From RYN-230 sp036497945 (lineage in GTDB: Bacteria > Actinomycetota > Actinomycetes > Streptosporangiales > Streptosporangiaceae), in the NCBI GenBank assembly GCA_036497945.1, contig DASXIN010000041.1:1-64000 (forward strand): DNA of 64,000 nt, written 5' to 3'. The position numbers and the translations under genes were made by a program. Positions 36,621 through 45,454 of this stretch are shown one piece after another. The notes under the pieces are model-generated. The model worked only from the letters and a program-made list of their open reading frames with translations. It was not told the DNA's origin and searched no databases. Each line of letters begins with the position of its first letter. Position 1 is the stretch's first letter.

Positions 36621-37409
36621 ATGTCGGCAGTGTGCGGTGCGGCTGGGGAGTTCGATGCGGGGCTGCCCGGACTGGCTCGCTGCCTCGGCGGCCTGCTCGG
36701 CCACCTCGGCCGCCTGGGCCAGCTGGGCGCGCTGGCCGGCGAGCGGACCGCCACCCGGGGCGGTGGCCGCCGCGGCGGGCCGTGGGATCGGGGGGCCTGG
36801 GGCCAGCCCGGCCCACGGGGCTGGCCGGGTGGCAAGGACTGGGCTGGCTGGTGGCCGGGGCCGCCGGGTCCGGTGCGCGGGCCGAAGGCCAGCCGCGGCG
36901 ACGTGCGCGCCGCGATCTTGGCCCTGCTGCGCGAGGAGCCGCGCAACGGGTACCAGATCATGTCCGAGATCGAGCAGCGCAGCGACGGCGCGTGGCGGCC
37001 CAGCCCCGGTGCGGTGTACCCGGCGCTGGCCCAGCTGGCCGACGAGGGCCTGATCACCGGGGTCGAGTCGGGCGGCCGCCGCACGTTCCAGCTGACCGAG
37101 GCTGGCCAGCGGCACATCGCGGACAACCCGGAGGCGGCCCGGCCGGCCTGGGAGGCCATGGCCGAGGGACCGCCCGGGGAGGTGCGCGGCCTGCTGATGC
37201 AGGCCGCCCGGCTCGGCGGCAGCGTGGCGCAGATCGCACACGCGGGCACCCCGGAGCAGATGCGCGCGGCCGAAGAGCTGCTGGCCGCCACCCGGCGCGG
37301 CATCTACCAGATCCTGGCCGGAGACGGCGGCGAGGACGTAGACGAGGACGCGGACCTGCCGGACACGGCGGACGACGCAGAGATGGACGAGGGGACTAGC
37401 CATGCATGA
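36621..37409 (+). CDS. PadR family regulator with Gly/Trp-rich N-terminal extension
   Basis: 262 aa. The first about 90 residues are low complexity (GGGRRGGPWDRGAWGQPGPR and similar). A PadR winged helix follows: DVRAAILALLREEPRNGYQIMSEIEQRS, PSPGAVYPALAQLADEGLI and GRRTFQLTEAG. The end is acidic (GGEDVDEDADLPD). ATG 36621 after GGGAGG. It overlaps the DUF1707 gene by 8 bp; this PadR-DUF1707 pairing is typical of actinobacteria. Likely autoregulated through the palindrome at 36568. Confidence 0.9.
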   Translation: MSAVCGAAGEFDAGLPGLARCLGGLLGHLGRLGQLGALAGERTATRGGGRRGGPWDRGAWGQPGPRGWPGGKDWAGWWPGPPGPVRGPKASRGDVRAAILALLREEPRNGYQIMSEIEQRSDGAWRPSPGAVYPALAQLADEGLITGVESGGRRTFQLTEAGQRHIADNPEAARPAWEAMAEGPPGEVRGLLMQAARLGGSVAQIAHAGTPEQMRAAEELLAATRRGIYQILAGDGGEDVDEDADLPDTADDAEMDEGTSHA

Positions 37410-37893
37410 GCACATCCGCGCGTCAGACGCGGACCGGGACCGGGTCACCGCCCGGTTGCAGGAGCACTTCGCCGAGGGCAGGCTGACCCGCGACGAACTG
37501 GACGAACGGGTAACGGCCGTGCTGCACGCGAAGACGTTCGGCGAGCTGCGCCCGGTGCTGGCCGACCTGCCGGAGCCGGTGCCAGCGCCGCGGGCCACGT
37601 CGCTGCAGCCGGCCGGGCGGCCGTGGCCTGCCCGGCGGCCTCACGTCCGGCTGGCCCCGCTGTTCCTGGTCCTGCTGGTGACGGCCGCGCTGCTGCCGCC
37701 GGGCGGCTGGCTGGTACTGGCGTTGCTCAAAGTGGTCCTGATCTTCTGGTTGCTGGCCATGCTGGCCGGGGTGCTGGTCGTGGGGCGGATCCGGCACCGG
37801 ATGCGCCGGGACGGGCGCACTGGCGACGGGCCGCCGTGGCATGGCGGTCAGCGCTGGGGCGGTGGGCCGCCCCAGCACCCGCGCTGGCGCTGA
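37402..37893 (+). CDS. DUF1707 (SHOCT-like) membrane protein
   Basis: 163 aa. The N-terminal DUF1707 domain is IRASDADRDRVTARLQEHFAEGRLTRDELDERVTAV, followed by two membrane spans (LAPLFLVLLVTAALLPPGGW and LVLALLKVVLIFWLLAMLAGVLVVG) and a basic, Gly/His-rich tail. Translationally coupled to the PadR gene. Function unknown; probably tethers the DUF1707 domain to the membrane. Confidence 0.85.
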   Translation: MHEHIRASDADRDRVTARLQEHFAEGRLTRDELDERVTAVLHAKTFGELRPVLADLPEPVPAPRATSLQPAGRPWPARRPHVRLAPLFLVLLVTAALLPPGGWLVLALLKVVLIFWLLAMLAGVLVVGRIRHRMRRDGRTGDGPPWHGGQRWGGGPPQHPRWR

Positions 37894-37921
37894 CCAGCCG
37901 GCCTGTGCCAGGGTCAGGGGT

Positions 37922-38659
37922 GTGCGGCTGACCGTGCTGGGCAGCTGCGGCGCGTGGCCCGGAGCAGGCCAGGCGTGCAGCGGCTTCCTCGTCGAGCAGG
38001 ACGGCTTCCGGCTGCTGGTGGACGCCGGGTACGCCACCCTGCCCAGGCTGCTGCAGCTGATCAGCGCGGCGCAGCTGGACGCGGTGTACATCAGTCACGG
38101 GCACCCCGACCACTGCGCCGACCTGAACCCGCTGCTGCGCGCCCGCGCGCTCGGCGGCGGCCCGGTGCCGCCGCTGCCGGTCTACGCGCCGCCCGGCGCG
38201 CTGCACGCGGTGCTGGCCCTGGACCGCCCGGGCATGCTGGCCGACGCGTACGCGGTAACCGAATTCCGGCCCGGCGACCGGCTGCGCATCGGCCCGTTCC
38301 AGGCCGAGACCAGGCTGCTGCCCCATTGGCTGCCCAACGCCGGCCTCCGGCTGGTCGCCGCGGGCCGGGTCCTCGCCTATACCGGGGACAGCGGCGGCCC
38401 GGAGATCGCCGCCCTGGCCCGCGGGGCCGACCTGCTGCTGGCCGAGGCCACCTACCTCGACCAGGTGCCGCCGGACGAGCAGCCGCTGCTGGGCTCCGCC
38501 CGGCAAGCCGGGCGGTACGCCGCCCAGGCCGGAGTGTCCCGGCTGATGCTGACCCACCTGTGGCCGGGCACCGACCCCGGCGCGGCGCGGGCCGCCGCGG
38601 CCGCCGGATACGACGGCGACATCAGCGTGGCCACCGCCGGGCTGGCCGCCGAGGTGTGA
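37922..38659 (+). CDS. MBL-fold metallohydrolase
   Basis: 245 aa. Starts VRLTVLGSCGAWPGAGQACSGFLVE, the usual first strands. Metal motif SHGHPDHCADL gives H59, H61, D63, H64; later ligands are in LAYTGDSGGPE (Asp) and LMLTHLWPG (His). Closest in style to the tRNase Z/beta-CASP-independent phosphodiesterase-like hydrolases. A GTG start at 37922 is preferred because upstream in-frame residues are shadow. The stop overlaps the next ATG. Confidence 0.88.
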   Translation: MRLTVLGSCGAWPGAGQACSGFLVEQDGFRLLVDAGYATLPRLLQLISAAQLDAVYISHGHPDHCADLNPLLRARALGGGPVPPLPVYAPPGALHAVLALDRPGMLADAYAVTEFRPGDRLRIGPFQAETRLLPHWLPNAGLRLVAAGRVLAYTGDSGGPEIAALARGADLLLAEATYLDQVPPDEQPLLGSARQAGRYAAQAGVSRLMLTHLWPGTDPGAARAAAAAGYDGDISVATAGLAAEV

Positions 38660-40188
38660 TGCCGGCTGGCCACCGACGGGTAATCGCCGCCGGATACGCT
38701 GCGGTCGTGACGACTGGGTGGCCAGCCCAGCCGGTGATCTACGAGATCAACACCGCGGTGTGGCTGGACGCGCTGTCCCGGGCGGCCGGGCGGCGGATCA
38801 CCCTGGCCGACATCCCGGACGCCGAGTGGGACGAGATCACCCCGGCCGGGGTGGACGCGGTCTGGCTGATGGGGGTGTGGGAGCGCAGCCCGGCCGGGCG
38901 GGCGCTGGCCACCGCGGATCCGCGGCTGCAGGAGTCGTTCCGCGCCGCGCTGCCCACCGTGCGGCCCGCGGACGTCCTCGGCTCGCCGTACGCGGTGCGC
39001 CGCTACGCGGCCGACCCGGCGTTCGGCGGCCCGGTCGGGCTGGCCGCGGCGCGGTCCGCGCTGGCCGCCCGCGGCGTCCGGCTGGTGCTCGACTACGTGC
39101 CCAACCACGTCGCCCCGGACCACCCCTGGGTGAGCCGGCGGCCGGACCTGTTCGTGCTGGGCAGCCCGGCGGACATGGCCGCCGACCCGGCGGGCTGGCT
39201 GGCCGTCGGCGGCCGCGTGCTGGCCCACGGCCGGGACCCGTACTTCCCGCCGTGGCCCGACGTGGTGCAGCTGAACAGCTTCGCGCCCGCGCTGCGCGCC
39301 GCCGCCGCCGACACGCTGGCCAGCATCGCCGGGCAGTGCGACGGCATCCGCTGCGACATGGCCATGCTGATGACCAGCCAGGTTTTCGCCCGGACCTGGG
39401 GCCGCCATGCCGGGCCCAGGCCGGCCGAGGAGTTCTGGCCCGAGGTGCTCGGCACGCTGCGCGGCAAGCACCCGGACACGGTGCTCATCGCCGAGGCCTA
39501 CTGGGACCTGGACTGGCTGCTCCAGCAGCAGGGCTTCGACTTCTGCTACGACAAGCGGCTGTATGACCGGATCACCGGCGGGGACGCGCCCGGGGTGCGC
39601 GATCATCTGCGGGCCGGCCTGAGCTACCAGTCCCGGCTGCTGCGCTTCCTGGAAAACCACGACGAGCCGCGCATCGCCAGCCGGCTGCCGCCGGCCGCGC
39701 AGCGGGCCGCCGCGGTGACCGTCGCGACGCTGCCCGGGGCCACGCTGTGGCAGGAGGGGCAGTTCGAGGGCCGCCGGGTGCGGGTGCCGGTGTTCCTGGC
39801 CCGGCGGCCCAGCGAGCCGCCCGACGCCCGGCTGGCCGGCTGGTACCGCAGCCTGCTGGCGTCGGTGGCGGACCGCCGGGTCCGCGCCGGGCGCTGGCGG
39901 CTGCTCGAGGCGGCCGGCTGGCCGGACAACCAGTCCTGCCGCAACCTGATCGGCTGGGCCTGGGACGGCGCCCCGGACGGCGACCGGCACCTGGTGGTGG
40001 TCAACCTGTCCGGGCAGCCCGCGCAGGGGCGGCTCCCGCTGGGCTGGCCCGACCTGCCCGGCCGGCGCTGGGAGCTGACCGGCCTGTTCGGCACGGAGGT
40101 GTACCAGCGGGACGGCGGCGAACTGGCCGGCCCGGGGCTGTTCGTGGACCTGGGGCCGTGGCAGTTCCACCTGCTCACGGTGCGCTGA
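38659..40188 (+). CDS. GH13 alpha-amylase-family enzyme
   Basis: 509 aa, cytoplasmic (no signal peptide). GH13 landmarks: VIYEINTAVW, GVDAVWLMGVWERSP, LDYVPNHVAPDHPW, nucleophile Asp233 in GIRCDMAML, acid/base Glu279 in LIAEAYWD and the stabilising Asp335 in ENHDEPR. A C-terminal beta domain follows. Probably hydrolyses or transfers alpha-glucosyl units; the precise specificity is not clear. The ATG at 38659 overlaps the MBL gene stop; a GTG at 38707 (16 residues later) is an equally plausible start. Confidence 0.9.
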   Translation: MPAGHRRVIAAGYAAVVTTGWPAQPVIYEINTAVWLDALSRAAGRRITLADIPDAEWDEITPAGVDAVWLMGVWERSPAGRALATADPRLQESFRAALPTVRPADVLGSPYAVRRYAADPAFGGPVGLAAARSALAARGVRLVLDYVPNHVAPDHPWVSRRPDLFVLGSPADMAADPAGWLAVGGRVLAHGRDPYFPPWPDVVQLNSFAPALRAAAADTLASIAGQCDGIRCDMAMLMTSQVFARTWGRHAGPRPAEEFWPEVLGTLRGKHPDTVLIAEAYWDLDWLLQQQGFDFCYDKRLYDRITGGDAPGVRDHLRAGLSYQSRLLRFLENHDEPRIASRLPPAAQRAAAVTVATLPGATLWQEGQFEGRRVRVPVFLARRPSEPPDARLAGWYRSLLASVADRRVRAGRWRLLEAAGWPDNQSCRNLIGWAWDGAPDGDRHLVVVNLSGQPAQGRLPLGWPDLPGRRWELTGLFGTEVYQRDGGELAGPGLFVDLGPWQFHLLTVR

Positions 40189-40203
40189 GCGGGTTGGGGC
40201 CCG

Positions 40204-40878
40204 TCACCGCATGCCGGCCGCGGTCACCACGGCCAGCGCGAAGGTGACCAGCGCGCCCAGCCCATGAGCGAACGGGATGACGGCCACCGGGTAGCGCTTC
40301 GGCTTCTTCCTTTTCGCCTCAGCCGCGTCCGCGGCCACGCTGGCGATCATCTCGTCGATGAGCTTTCTGGTCTGCGCTTCATCGGTCAGCGCCTGCGCCA
40401 GCATGGCGTCGGTGAGCCGGTCGCTGACGGCGTTCTCGGCTGGCGGGGCCAGCACGGGCGGCGCCTCCCCGGGCTGCCGTGTCTGCCCGGGAAGTGGCGG
40501 CCCGGAAGGGGCCTGCCCGGGCGATCCCTGGCCAGGCTGGGTCGCGCTGGGGGAGCGGGGGTAGGGAGTCCACAGCGTCACCGTAGTGATGCCCAGGCCG
40601 ATCCCGGGCACCAGCAGGACGACCGCCAGCCAGGCGACCGGCTGCGCGGCGCTTATCAGGAAGCAGATCCAGGTCACCAGCCCGGTCAGGGCCAGGCTGA
40701 AGTGCCCCACCAGCACACCCGGATGCAGCCCGTCCCGGACCGCCAGCTGCTTGCGCAGCCCGTCACGCACGATCAGCGAGCGCAGCATGTATCCCCCGAG
40801 GCTGGCCGTGAACAGCCAGCACAGCAACGTCGCGATGGCCAGCGCGGGATCGTGCAGCGAGGCGTCTGCAGCAGGCAT
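40204..40878 (-). CDS. Membrane protein with cytoplasmic linker
   Basis: 224 aa. Three N-terminal spans (LAIATLLCWLFTASLGGYML; HFSLALTGLVTWICFLISAA; VAWLAVVLLVPGIGLGITTVTLW), a Pro/Gly-rich middle, then a helix DRLTDAMLAQALTDEAQTRKLIDEMIA and a last span (VIPFAHGLGALVTFALAVVTAAG). ATG 40878 is preferred over GTG 40887. The organisation, with a final span before the C-terminus, resembles the protein at 44890. Function unknown. Confidence 0.7.
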   Translation of the reverse strand: MPAADASLHDPALAIATLLCWLFTASLGGYMLRSLIVRDGLRKQLAVRDGLHPGVLVGHFSLALTGLVTWICFLISAAQPVAWLAVVLLVPGIGLGITTVTLWTPYPRSPSATQPGQGSPGQAPSGPPLPGQTRQPGEAPPVLAPPAENAVSDRLTDAMLAQALTDEAQTRKLIDEMIASVAADAAEAKRKKPKRYPVAVIPFAHGLGALVTFALAVVTAAGMR

Positions 40879-40982
40879 CGAGGGCACCTGCCAATCTGCC
40901 CGGGAATGCTCCGGAGGTCTGACTGTCGAGGTTAGCCGCCCGGCACCGGGTGCGAAACCCCGCGGCCCGCCGCGGCGGCCAT

Positions 40983-42578
40983 CTAGAGGCTGGGGTCAGG
41001 CGACCGGGGCCGGCGGCCGAGCATTATGAACGTGAATACACCGGCCGCCAGCACCAGAATCGCGGACAGCAGCAGCGCGGCGCGCAGCCCCGCGTAGAAC
41101 GCGTTGTACGCGGCGTGGATGACCTCCTGCACCAGCGCGCCCTGGCCCGCCCCGGCGGCGCCGCCGGCCCCCTTGGTGTTCCCGCTGGACGGCACCCCGC
41201 CGGTCTCCACCGCCTTGATCACGATGGCCTGGAAGTTGTCCGGGATGCCCAGGTGATGCAGCCGGCTGGTCAGGCTGGACCGCAGTTGCGCGTTGACCAG
41301 CGCGCCCAGGATGGCCACCCCGGTCAGCGCGCCGATCTCCCGGCTGGTGTTGGTGGCCGACGCGGCCATCCCGGAGCGGGCAGGCGGCACCGCGGACAGC
41401 GCGGCCGAGGTGATCGGTACTACGGTGGCGCCGATGCCGAGCCCGGTCAGCGCGAGCGCTGCGGCGAGCGGCAGGTAGGCCGGGTCCGGGTTGAGCGCGA
41501 GCGAGGTCAGCAGCAGGCCCGCGCCGAACAGCAGGCAGCCGATGAAGATCGACCAGCGTGGCACGGACGGGTCGGTCCACCGGCCGGCCAGCAGCGACGA
41601 GACGATCATCAGCGTGGTCATCGGCAGGAAGATCAGCGCGATCCGGTAGCCGGTGTAGCCGGCCACCTCCTGCAGGTAGAGCGCGGTGAAGAAGAACACG
41701 GCGAACGTGGCGAAGTAGGCGCAGAACGCGACGATGTTCGCGGTCAGGAACGCGGGTACGCGGAGGAAGTGCAGGTCCAGCAGTGGGTGCGCGGCGCGGC
41801 TCTCGCGCCAGAAGAACGCCGCCGCGGCCACCGCGCTCAGGCAGAGCAGCAGGATGACGCTGGGCGACCCGAACCCGGCGCCCTCCCCGCTGATGATCGC
41901 GAAGACGAACGCGGTCAGCGCCGCCGCGCCCAGCACGGCGCCCGCGATGTCCACCCGGTGCGCGTCCGGGTCGGCGCTCTCCGGCAGCACGAGCGCGCCG
42001 GCCACCAGCGCGGCCAGGCCGAAGACTAGGTTGAACCAGAAGATGCCGCGCCAGTCCCACACGCCGACCAGCGCGCCGCCGATTACCGGGCCGAGCGCGA
42101 GGGCCAGCGCGGAGACCGCCGTCCAGACGCCGATGGCCTGGGTCCGGCTGCGCTGCTCGGTGTAGATGTGCCGCAGCATGGACAGGGTGCCCGGCTCGCT
42201 GGCCGCCGCGCCCAGCCCCATCACCGCCCGGGCGGCGATCAGCACCCCGATGTTCGGGGCCAATGCGGCCAGCACCGAGCCGCCGCAGAAGATGCCGACC
42301 CCGGTCAGCATCACCCGCTTACGGCCGAACTCGTCACCGACCATGCCGAACGCCAGCATGGCGCCGGCGAACGTCAGCGCGTACGCGCTGACCACCCACT
42401 GCAGCTCGCTGACTCCGGCGCCCAGGTCGGTCTGCACGCTGCCCAGTGCCACGCTCACGACCGTGTTGTCCAGGAACGTCACGAACAGCACGGCGGCCAG
42501 CACGGCCAGGGCGAGCGACCGGCTGCCGCGGCGCACCTCGGCCGCCCGCTCGGCGGGCGTGTCTACCGAGCGGACCAC
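40983..42578 (-). CDS. MFS drug exporter, DHA2 (EmrB/QacA) family
   Basis: 531 aa with about 14 spans. Motifs: LFVTFLDNTVVSVALGSVQTDL (motif D1), GDEFGRKRVMLTGV (motif A), RAVMGLGAAASEPGTLSML, GPVIGGALVGVWDWRGIFWFN (motif C). Proton-driven export of hydrophobic compounds is expected. A GTG start at 42578 lies 4 bp after the end of the upstream lipoprotein gene, so the two are probably one transcript. Confidence 0.92.
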   Translation of the reverse strand: MVRSVDTPAERAAEVRRGSRSLALAVLAAVLFVTFLDNTVVSVALGSVQTDLGAGVSELQWVVSAYALTFAGAMLAFGMVGDEFGRKRVMLTGVGIFCGGSVLAALAPNIGVLIAARAVMGLGAAASEPGTLSMLRHIYTEQRSRTQAIGVWTAVSALALALGPVIGGALVGVWDWRGIFWFNLVFGLAALVAGALVLPESADPDAHRVDIAGAVLGAAALTAFVFAIISGEGAGFGSPSVILLLCLSAVAAAAFFWRESRAAHPLLDLHFLRVPAFLTANIVAFCAYFATFAVFFFTALYLQEVAGYTGYRIALIFLPMTTLMIVSSLLAGRWTDPSVPRWSIFIGCLLFGAGLLLTSLALNPDPAYLPLAAALALTGLGIGATVVPITSAALSAVPPARSGMAASATNTSREIGALTGVAILGALVNAQLRSSLTSRLHHLGIPDNFQAIVIKAVETGGVPSSGNTKGAGGAAGAGQGALVQEVIHAAYNAFYAGLRAALLLSAILVLAAGVFTFIMLGRRPRSPDPSL

Positions 42579-42582
42579 GTGA

Positions 42583-43119
42583 CTAGCCGGCGGTCTTGCA
42601 GAGCGACGGGAGACCGGATGTCTTCCCGTTGTTCTCCAGGGTCAGCAGGCCGCAGAAGCTGGCCAGCCCGACCTTCCAGGTGCCGCCCTGGAGGACGGCC
42701 ACGCCAGACTGGTTGGACAGGGCCGGCGAGCCACCGATCAGGATCGAATACTTGACGGTGGCCTGACTGGGCGAGGTCACCGTGACCTTGGTGACCTTCG
42801 CGGACGCGGTGGACGCCAGGCCGGACCCGGCCTGGGACCTGATGATGGACGCGAAGGCCGCCCCGTTCTGCAGCAGGGCGACCCGCTGCGCGACCGGGGT
42901 CTTCGCGTTGAAGAACTTTTCCCAGTTGGTGGTGATGCTGGCGGCGGCGGATCCGCTGGCGGACGCGCTTGCCGAAGTGGCTGGCGCGGACGTGGCCGGC
43001 GTGGACGCGCTCGGCGACGAACTCGCGCTCGAGTTATTGCTGCTGCTCCCGCAGGCGGCGATGCCCACGCCTAGCACACCGACCAGCACAACGAGCTGGA
43101 GTGTCCGATGAGCTTTCAT
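42583..43119 (-). CDS. MTB12-like lipoprotein
   Basis: 178 aa from ATG 43119. Signal peptide with lipobox GIAAC (Cys about residue 22), a Ser/Ala/Thr linker, then a domain beginning ITTNWEKFFNAKTPVAQRVALLQNG and ending with VAVLQGGTWKVGLASFCGLL. This matches the low-molecular-weight antigen MTB12 C-terminal fold. Two Cys (SFCGLL, SLCKTAG) probably pair. Surface-exposed, function unknown; sits just upstream of the MFS exporter. Confidence 0.85.
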   Translation of the reverse strand: MKAHRTLQLVVLVGVLGVGIAACGSSSNNSSASSSPSASTPATSAPATSASASASGSAAASITTNWEKFFNAKTPVAQRVALLQNGAAFASIIRSQAGSGLASTASAKVTKVTVTSPSQATVKYSILIGGSPALSNQSGVAVLQGGTWKVGLASFCGLLTLENNGKTSGLPSLCKTAG

Positions 43120-43218
43120 ACCGCCCATCTTCCAACTTTCGGCAGGCACACGCGACTGTGGAGCTGACCCCCGTGTCAGCCGCGCACCGCTGGCCGGGCG
43201 GTGCCGGGGTGCCCCTGG

Positions 43219-44055
43219 TCAGCCAGACAGCGCGCCGCCCTCGGCCGCCTCCGTCTCCGCCTTGTTCGGCAGGCCTCGGACCAGGCCGATCAGCCCCACC
43301 GCGATGAGCGCGCCGATAGCGTCCCCGAATACGTAGACCCACCACCCGGTGAAGTCGCCGGCCACGATGTCCGGGCCCAGCGTGCGGGCCGGGTTCATCG
43401 ACGCGCCGCTGATCGGGCTGGCGAACAGGCCGAGCAGGGCTATCGTCGCCCCGACCGCGATGGCCGCGTTGTGGCCGATGCTCCGGTGCCCGGTGGCGGT
43501 GTTCAGGATCACCGTGACCAGGATCGCGGTCAGCGCGATCTCCATCACGAACGCGCGCCAATCCCCGCCCTGCTTGTCGATAGGGTAGTTGCCGCCCTGG
43601 CTGACGTGGCCGAACACGACCTGCAGGAACAGCGCGGCCAGGATGGCCCCGGCGAACTGGGCGATCCAGTACGGCAGCACCCAGTTGGGTGGGAACACCC
43701 GGCGGACGGTGAAGGCCAGCGTCACCACCGGGTTGATGTGCAGGCCGGACAGCGGCCCCCAGGCGTAGATCAGCGCCATGACCAGCGCGCCGGGCGCGAT
43801 CACCGCGGCGGTCCGGCTGATCGGGTGCCCGCCCGCGTAGAAGCTGATCACACCGGCCCCGGCGGCCACCGTCACGAGCAGGAACGTACCCGCGAACTCG
43901 ATGATCACCCGGATCCACAACGGCCGGGAGCGGAGTGTGTCCTCCTCGAACCGGATCAGGTACCGGCTGCCGAGCGCGGCAGCCGAGTCCGGGTCCGGGT
44001 CCGGCACCGGGTCCCGCGCCGGCCTGGTGGGCCTGCCTCGCTCCGTCTCAGCCAT
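43219..44055 (-). CDS. Aquaporin / MIP family channel
   Basis: 278 aa, six spans plus two half-helices. The first signature is NPV (GLHINPVVTLAF) instead of NPA; the second is a canonical NPA (ISGASMNPARTLGP). A Trp/His-type selectivity filter cannot be assigned with certainty. The 45-residue N-terminus is charged and cytoplasmic. ATG 44055 follows GGAG. Water, glycerol or small neutral solutes are possible; the NPV change occurs in some bacterial MIPs. Confidence 0.9.
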   Translation of the reverse strand: MAETERGRPTRPARDPVPDPDPDSAAALGSRYLIRFEEDTLRSRPLWIRVIIEFAGTFLLVTVAAGAGVISFYAGGHPISRTAAVIAPGALVMALIYAWGPLSGLHINPVVTLAFTVRRVFPPNWVLPYWIAQFAGAILAALFLQVVFGHVSQGGNYPIDKQGGDWRAFVMEIALTAILVTVILNTATGHRSIGHNAAIAVGATIALLGLFASPISGASMNPARTLGPDIVAGDFTGWWVYVFGDAIGALIAVGLIGLVRGLPNKAETEAAEGGALSG

Positions 44056-44184
44056 CTGCACACTCCAGTCCTTCGGTACATCGTGGATCCCGCTGGCCCG
44101 GAAATGATCGCCCAGAGGGGATGATGTTCACCGAGACCACGGATACCGGCCCCGCGGCCGGAACGAGCCGGGGAGGAGGCAGCC

Positions 44185-44571
44185 ACGGACGCCAGCGGCA
44201 AGGCGGATTCTGAGCAGGCTCCGGCCCCGGCCCCGGCCGAGCACGAGCCCGATGCGCGGTATACGTTCGCCAACGAGCGGACGTTCCTGGCCTGGATCCG
44301 CACCGCGCTGGCCCTGGTGGCCGCGGGGCTGGCGGTGATCCAGCTGCTGCCACCGTTCCACGGCATCCGCTGGGGTCGGCACGCCATCGGCATCCCGCTG
44401 ATCGTGCTCGGCGGGGCTATCGCGTTGCTCAGCTACCGGGAGTGGCGGGCCAACCAGCGCGCGCTGCGCCGCGACGAGCCGCTGCCCCGGTCCTGGCTGC
44501 CCCCGGTGCTGGCCATCACTATCACCGCAGTCGGCCTGATCGCGGCCGTGCTGGTGGTGCTGGCCGGGTGA
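44185..44571 (+). CDS. DUF202/YidH-type membrane protein with apparent ACG start
   Basis: 128 aa. Family core ANERTFLAWIRTALALVAAGLAVIQ (about 35-60), then two more spans (AIGIPLIVLGGAIALLSY; VLAITITAVGLIAAVLVVLAG). In this frame no ATG, GTG or TTG occurs between the stop at 44122 and the first membrane span. ACG at 44185 stands 5 nt after a strong AGGAGG, exactly where a start belongs. Either initiation is at ACG, or an ATG has mutated or was misread. The GTG at 44317 lies inside the span and is not credible. Coupled to a second DUF202 gene by GTGA. Confidence 0.78.
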   Translation, partial: TDASGKADSEQAPAPAPAEHEPDARYTFANERTFLAWIRTALALVAAGLAVIQLLPPFHGIRWGRHAIGIPLIVLGGAIALLSYREWRANQRALRRDEPLPRSWLPPVLAITITAVGLIAAVLVVLAG

Positions 44572-44888
44572 GCCGGGACCCGGCCCCGGTTGGCCGCGCC
44601 GCCCCGGACCCCGGGCTGGCCCGGGCCCGGACCAGCCTGGCCTGGCTGCGTACCGCCATCGCATTCGCCGCCATCGGCGGGGTGATCCTGAAGCAGGACG
44701 TGCCGGCCGGGCTGGTCGTCCTGGTGCTGAGCGGGCTGGTCTGGGCTACCGGCCGGCTGGCCGGCACCCCCGGCACCGTGGCCCGGCCGCGCCGCCTGCT
44801 GCTCATCGCGCTGGCCGTCGCCGCGGTGTCCGTACTGGCCCTGGCCCTGTCCCTGCTCGGCCCCGAGTCGGCCGGCCTGCGGCTGTGA
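44568..44888 (+). CDS. DUF202 membrane protein, short form
   Basis: 106 aa from the GTG overlapping the preceding stop. LARARTSLAWLRTAIAFAAIGGVIL is the DUF202 core, followed by two further spans (LVVLVLSGLVWATGRLAG; LLIALAVAAVSVLALALSLLG). Two adjacent DUF202 genes, long and short, are a recurrent actinobacterial pair that may form a hetero-oligomer. It converges on the gene at 44890 with 1 bp between stops. Confidence 0.85.
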   Translation: MSRDPAPVGRAAPDPGLARARTSLAWLRTAIAFAAIGGVILKQDVPAGLVVLVLSGLVWATGRLAGTPGTVARPRRLLLIALAVAAVSVLALALSLLGPESAGLRL

Positions 44889-44889
44889 C

Positions 44890-45378
44890 TCAGCCGTGGG
44901 CGGCGGTCAGCGCGGTGAGCACGGCCAGCACGAACGTCGCGGTGGCCAGCAGCCCGTGCAGCAGGATCAGCCGGGCGGGCAGCACCCGGCGCGGTCGGCC
45001 GGCCGCCCGCGCGGACCGGGCTGAACGCACCAGCCAGCTGAGCCCGGCGCCGATGGTCAGCACCAGCACGCCGAAGGCCACCCAGGCCAGCGGCTGATGG
45101 CGGGTGCCGACGTAGACGAACCACAGGCCGAGGCCGAGCAGGCCCAGCGACGGGTGGCTGAACTCCAGCAGCGGATGTTCACCCGGCGTGGCGTGCACTG
45201 TGACCCGGGGGATGTCCGGCATCTCGCCGTGCGGGCCGCGGCCGGCCCCAGGGACTGGCGCCGGGACCGGGGCTGGTGCCGGGGCGGGGGCTGCCCGCCG
45301 GGCCATGCTGCCGCGGATGAGCAGGGTCAGGCCGGCGGCAGCGGTTAGCAACCAGACCACCAGGGCCGCGATAGCCAC
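44890..45378 (-). CDS. Membrane protein, four spans
   Basis: 162 aa from a GTG at 45378 after AGGGAG. Spans: IAALVVWLLTAAAGLTLLIRG; LGLLGLGLWFVYVGTRHQPL; AWVAFGVLVLTIGAGLSWLV; LILLHGLLATATFVLAVLTALTAA. Between the first two lies an Ala/Pro linker and VTVHATPGEHPLLEFSHPSLG. The last three spans with conserved His recall small cytochrome-b561-like or DUF-type proteins, but the family is not assignable. Confidence 0.7.
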   Translation of the reverse strand: MAIAALVVWLLTAAAGLTLLIRGSMARRAAPAPAPAPVPAPVPGAGRGPHGEMPDIPRVTVHATPGEHPLLEFSHPSLGLLGLGLWFVYVGTRHQPLAWVAFGVLVLTIGAGLSWLVRSARSARAAGRPRRVLPARLILLHGLLATATFVLAVLTALTAAHG

Positions 45379-45454
45379 CAGGGCTCCCTTCGCACCGCTG
45401 GCCTCCCAGGCCGGGACCTTCCCGGGGCCGCGCCCTAGGCTAGCGCCTGCCGGG

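Noticed and set aside
44317..44571. DUF202 protein starting at GTG 44317
   Set aside because: That start lies inside the first membrane span and removes the conserved ANERTFLAWIRTALAL segment, which is clearly encoded upstream in frame.
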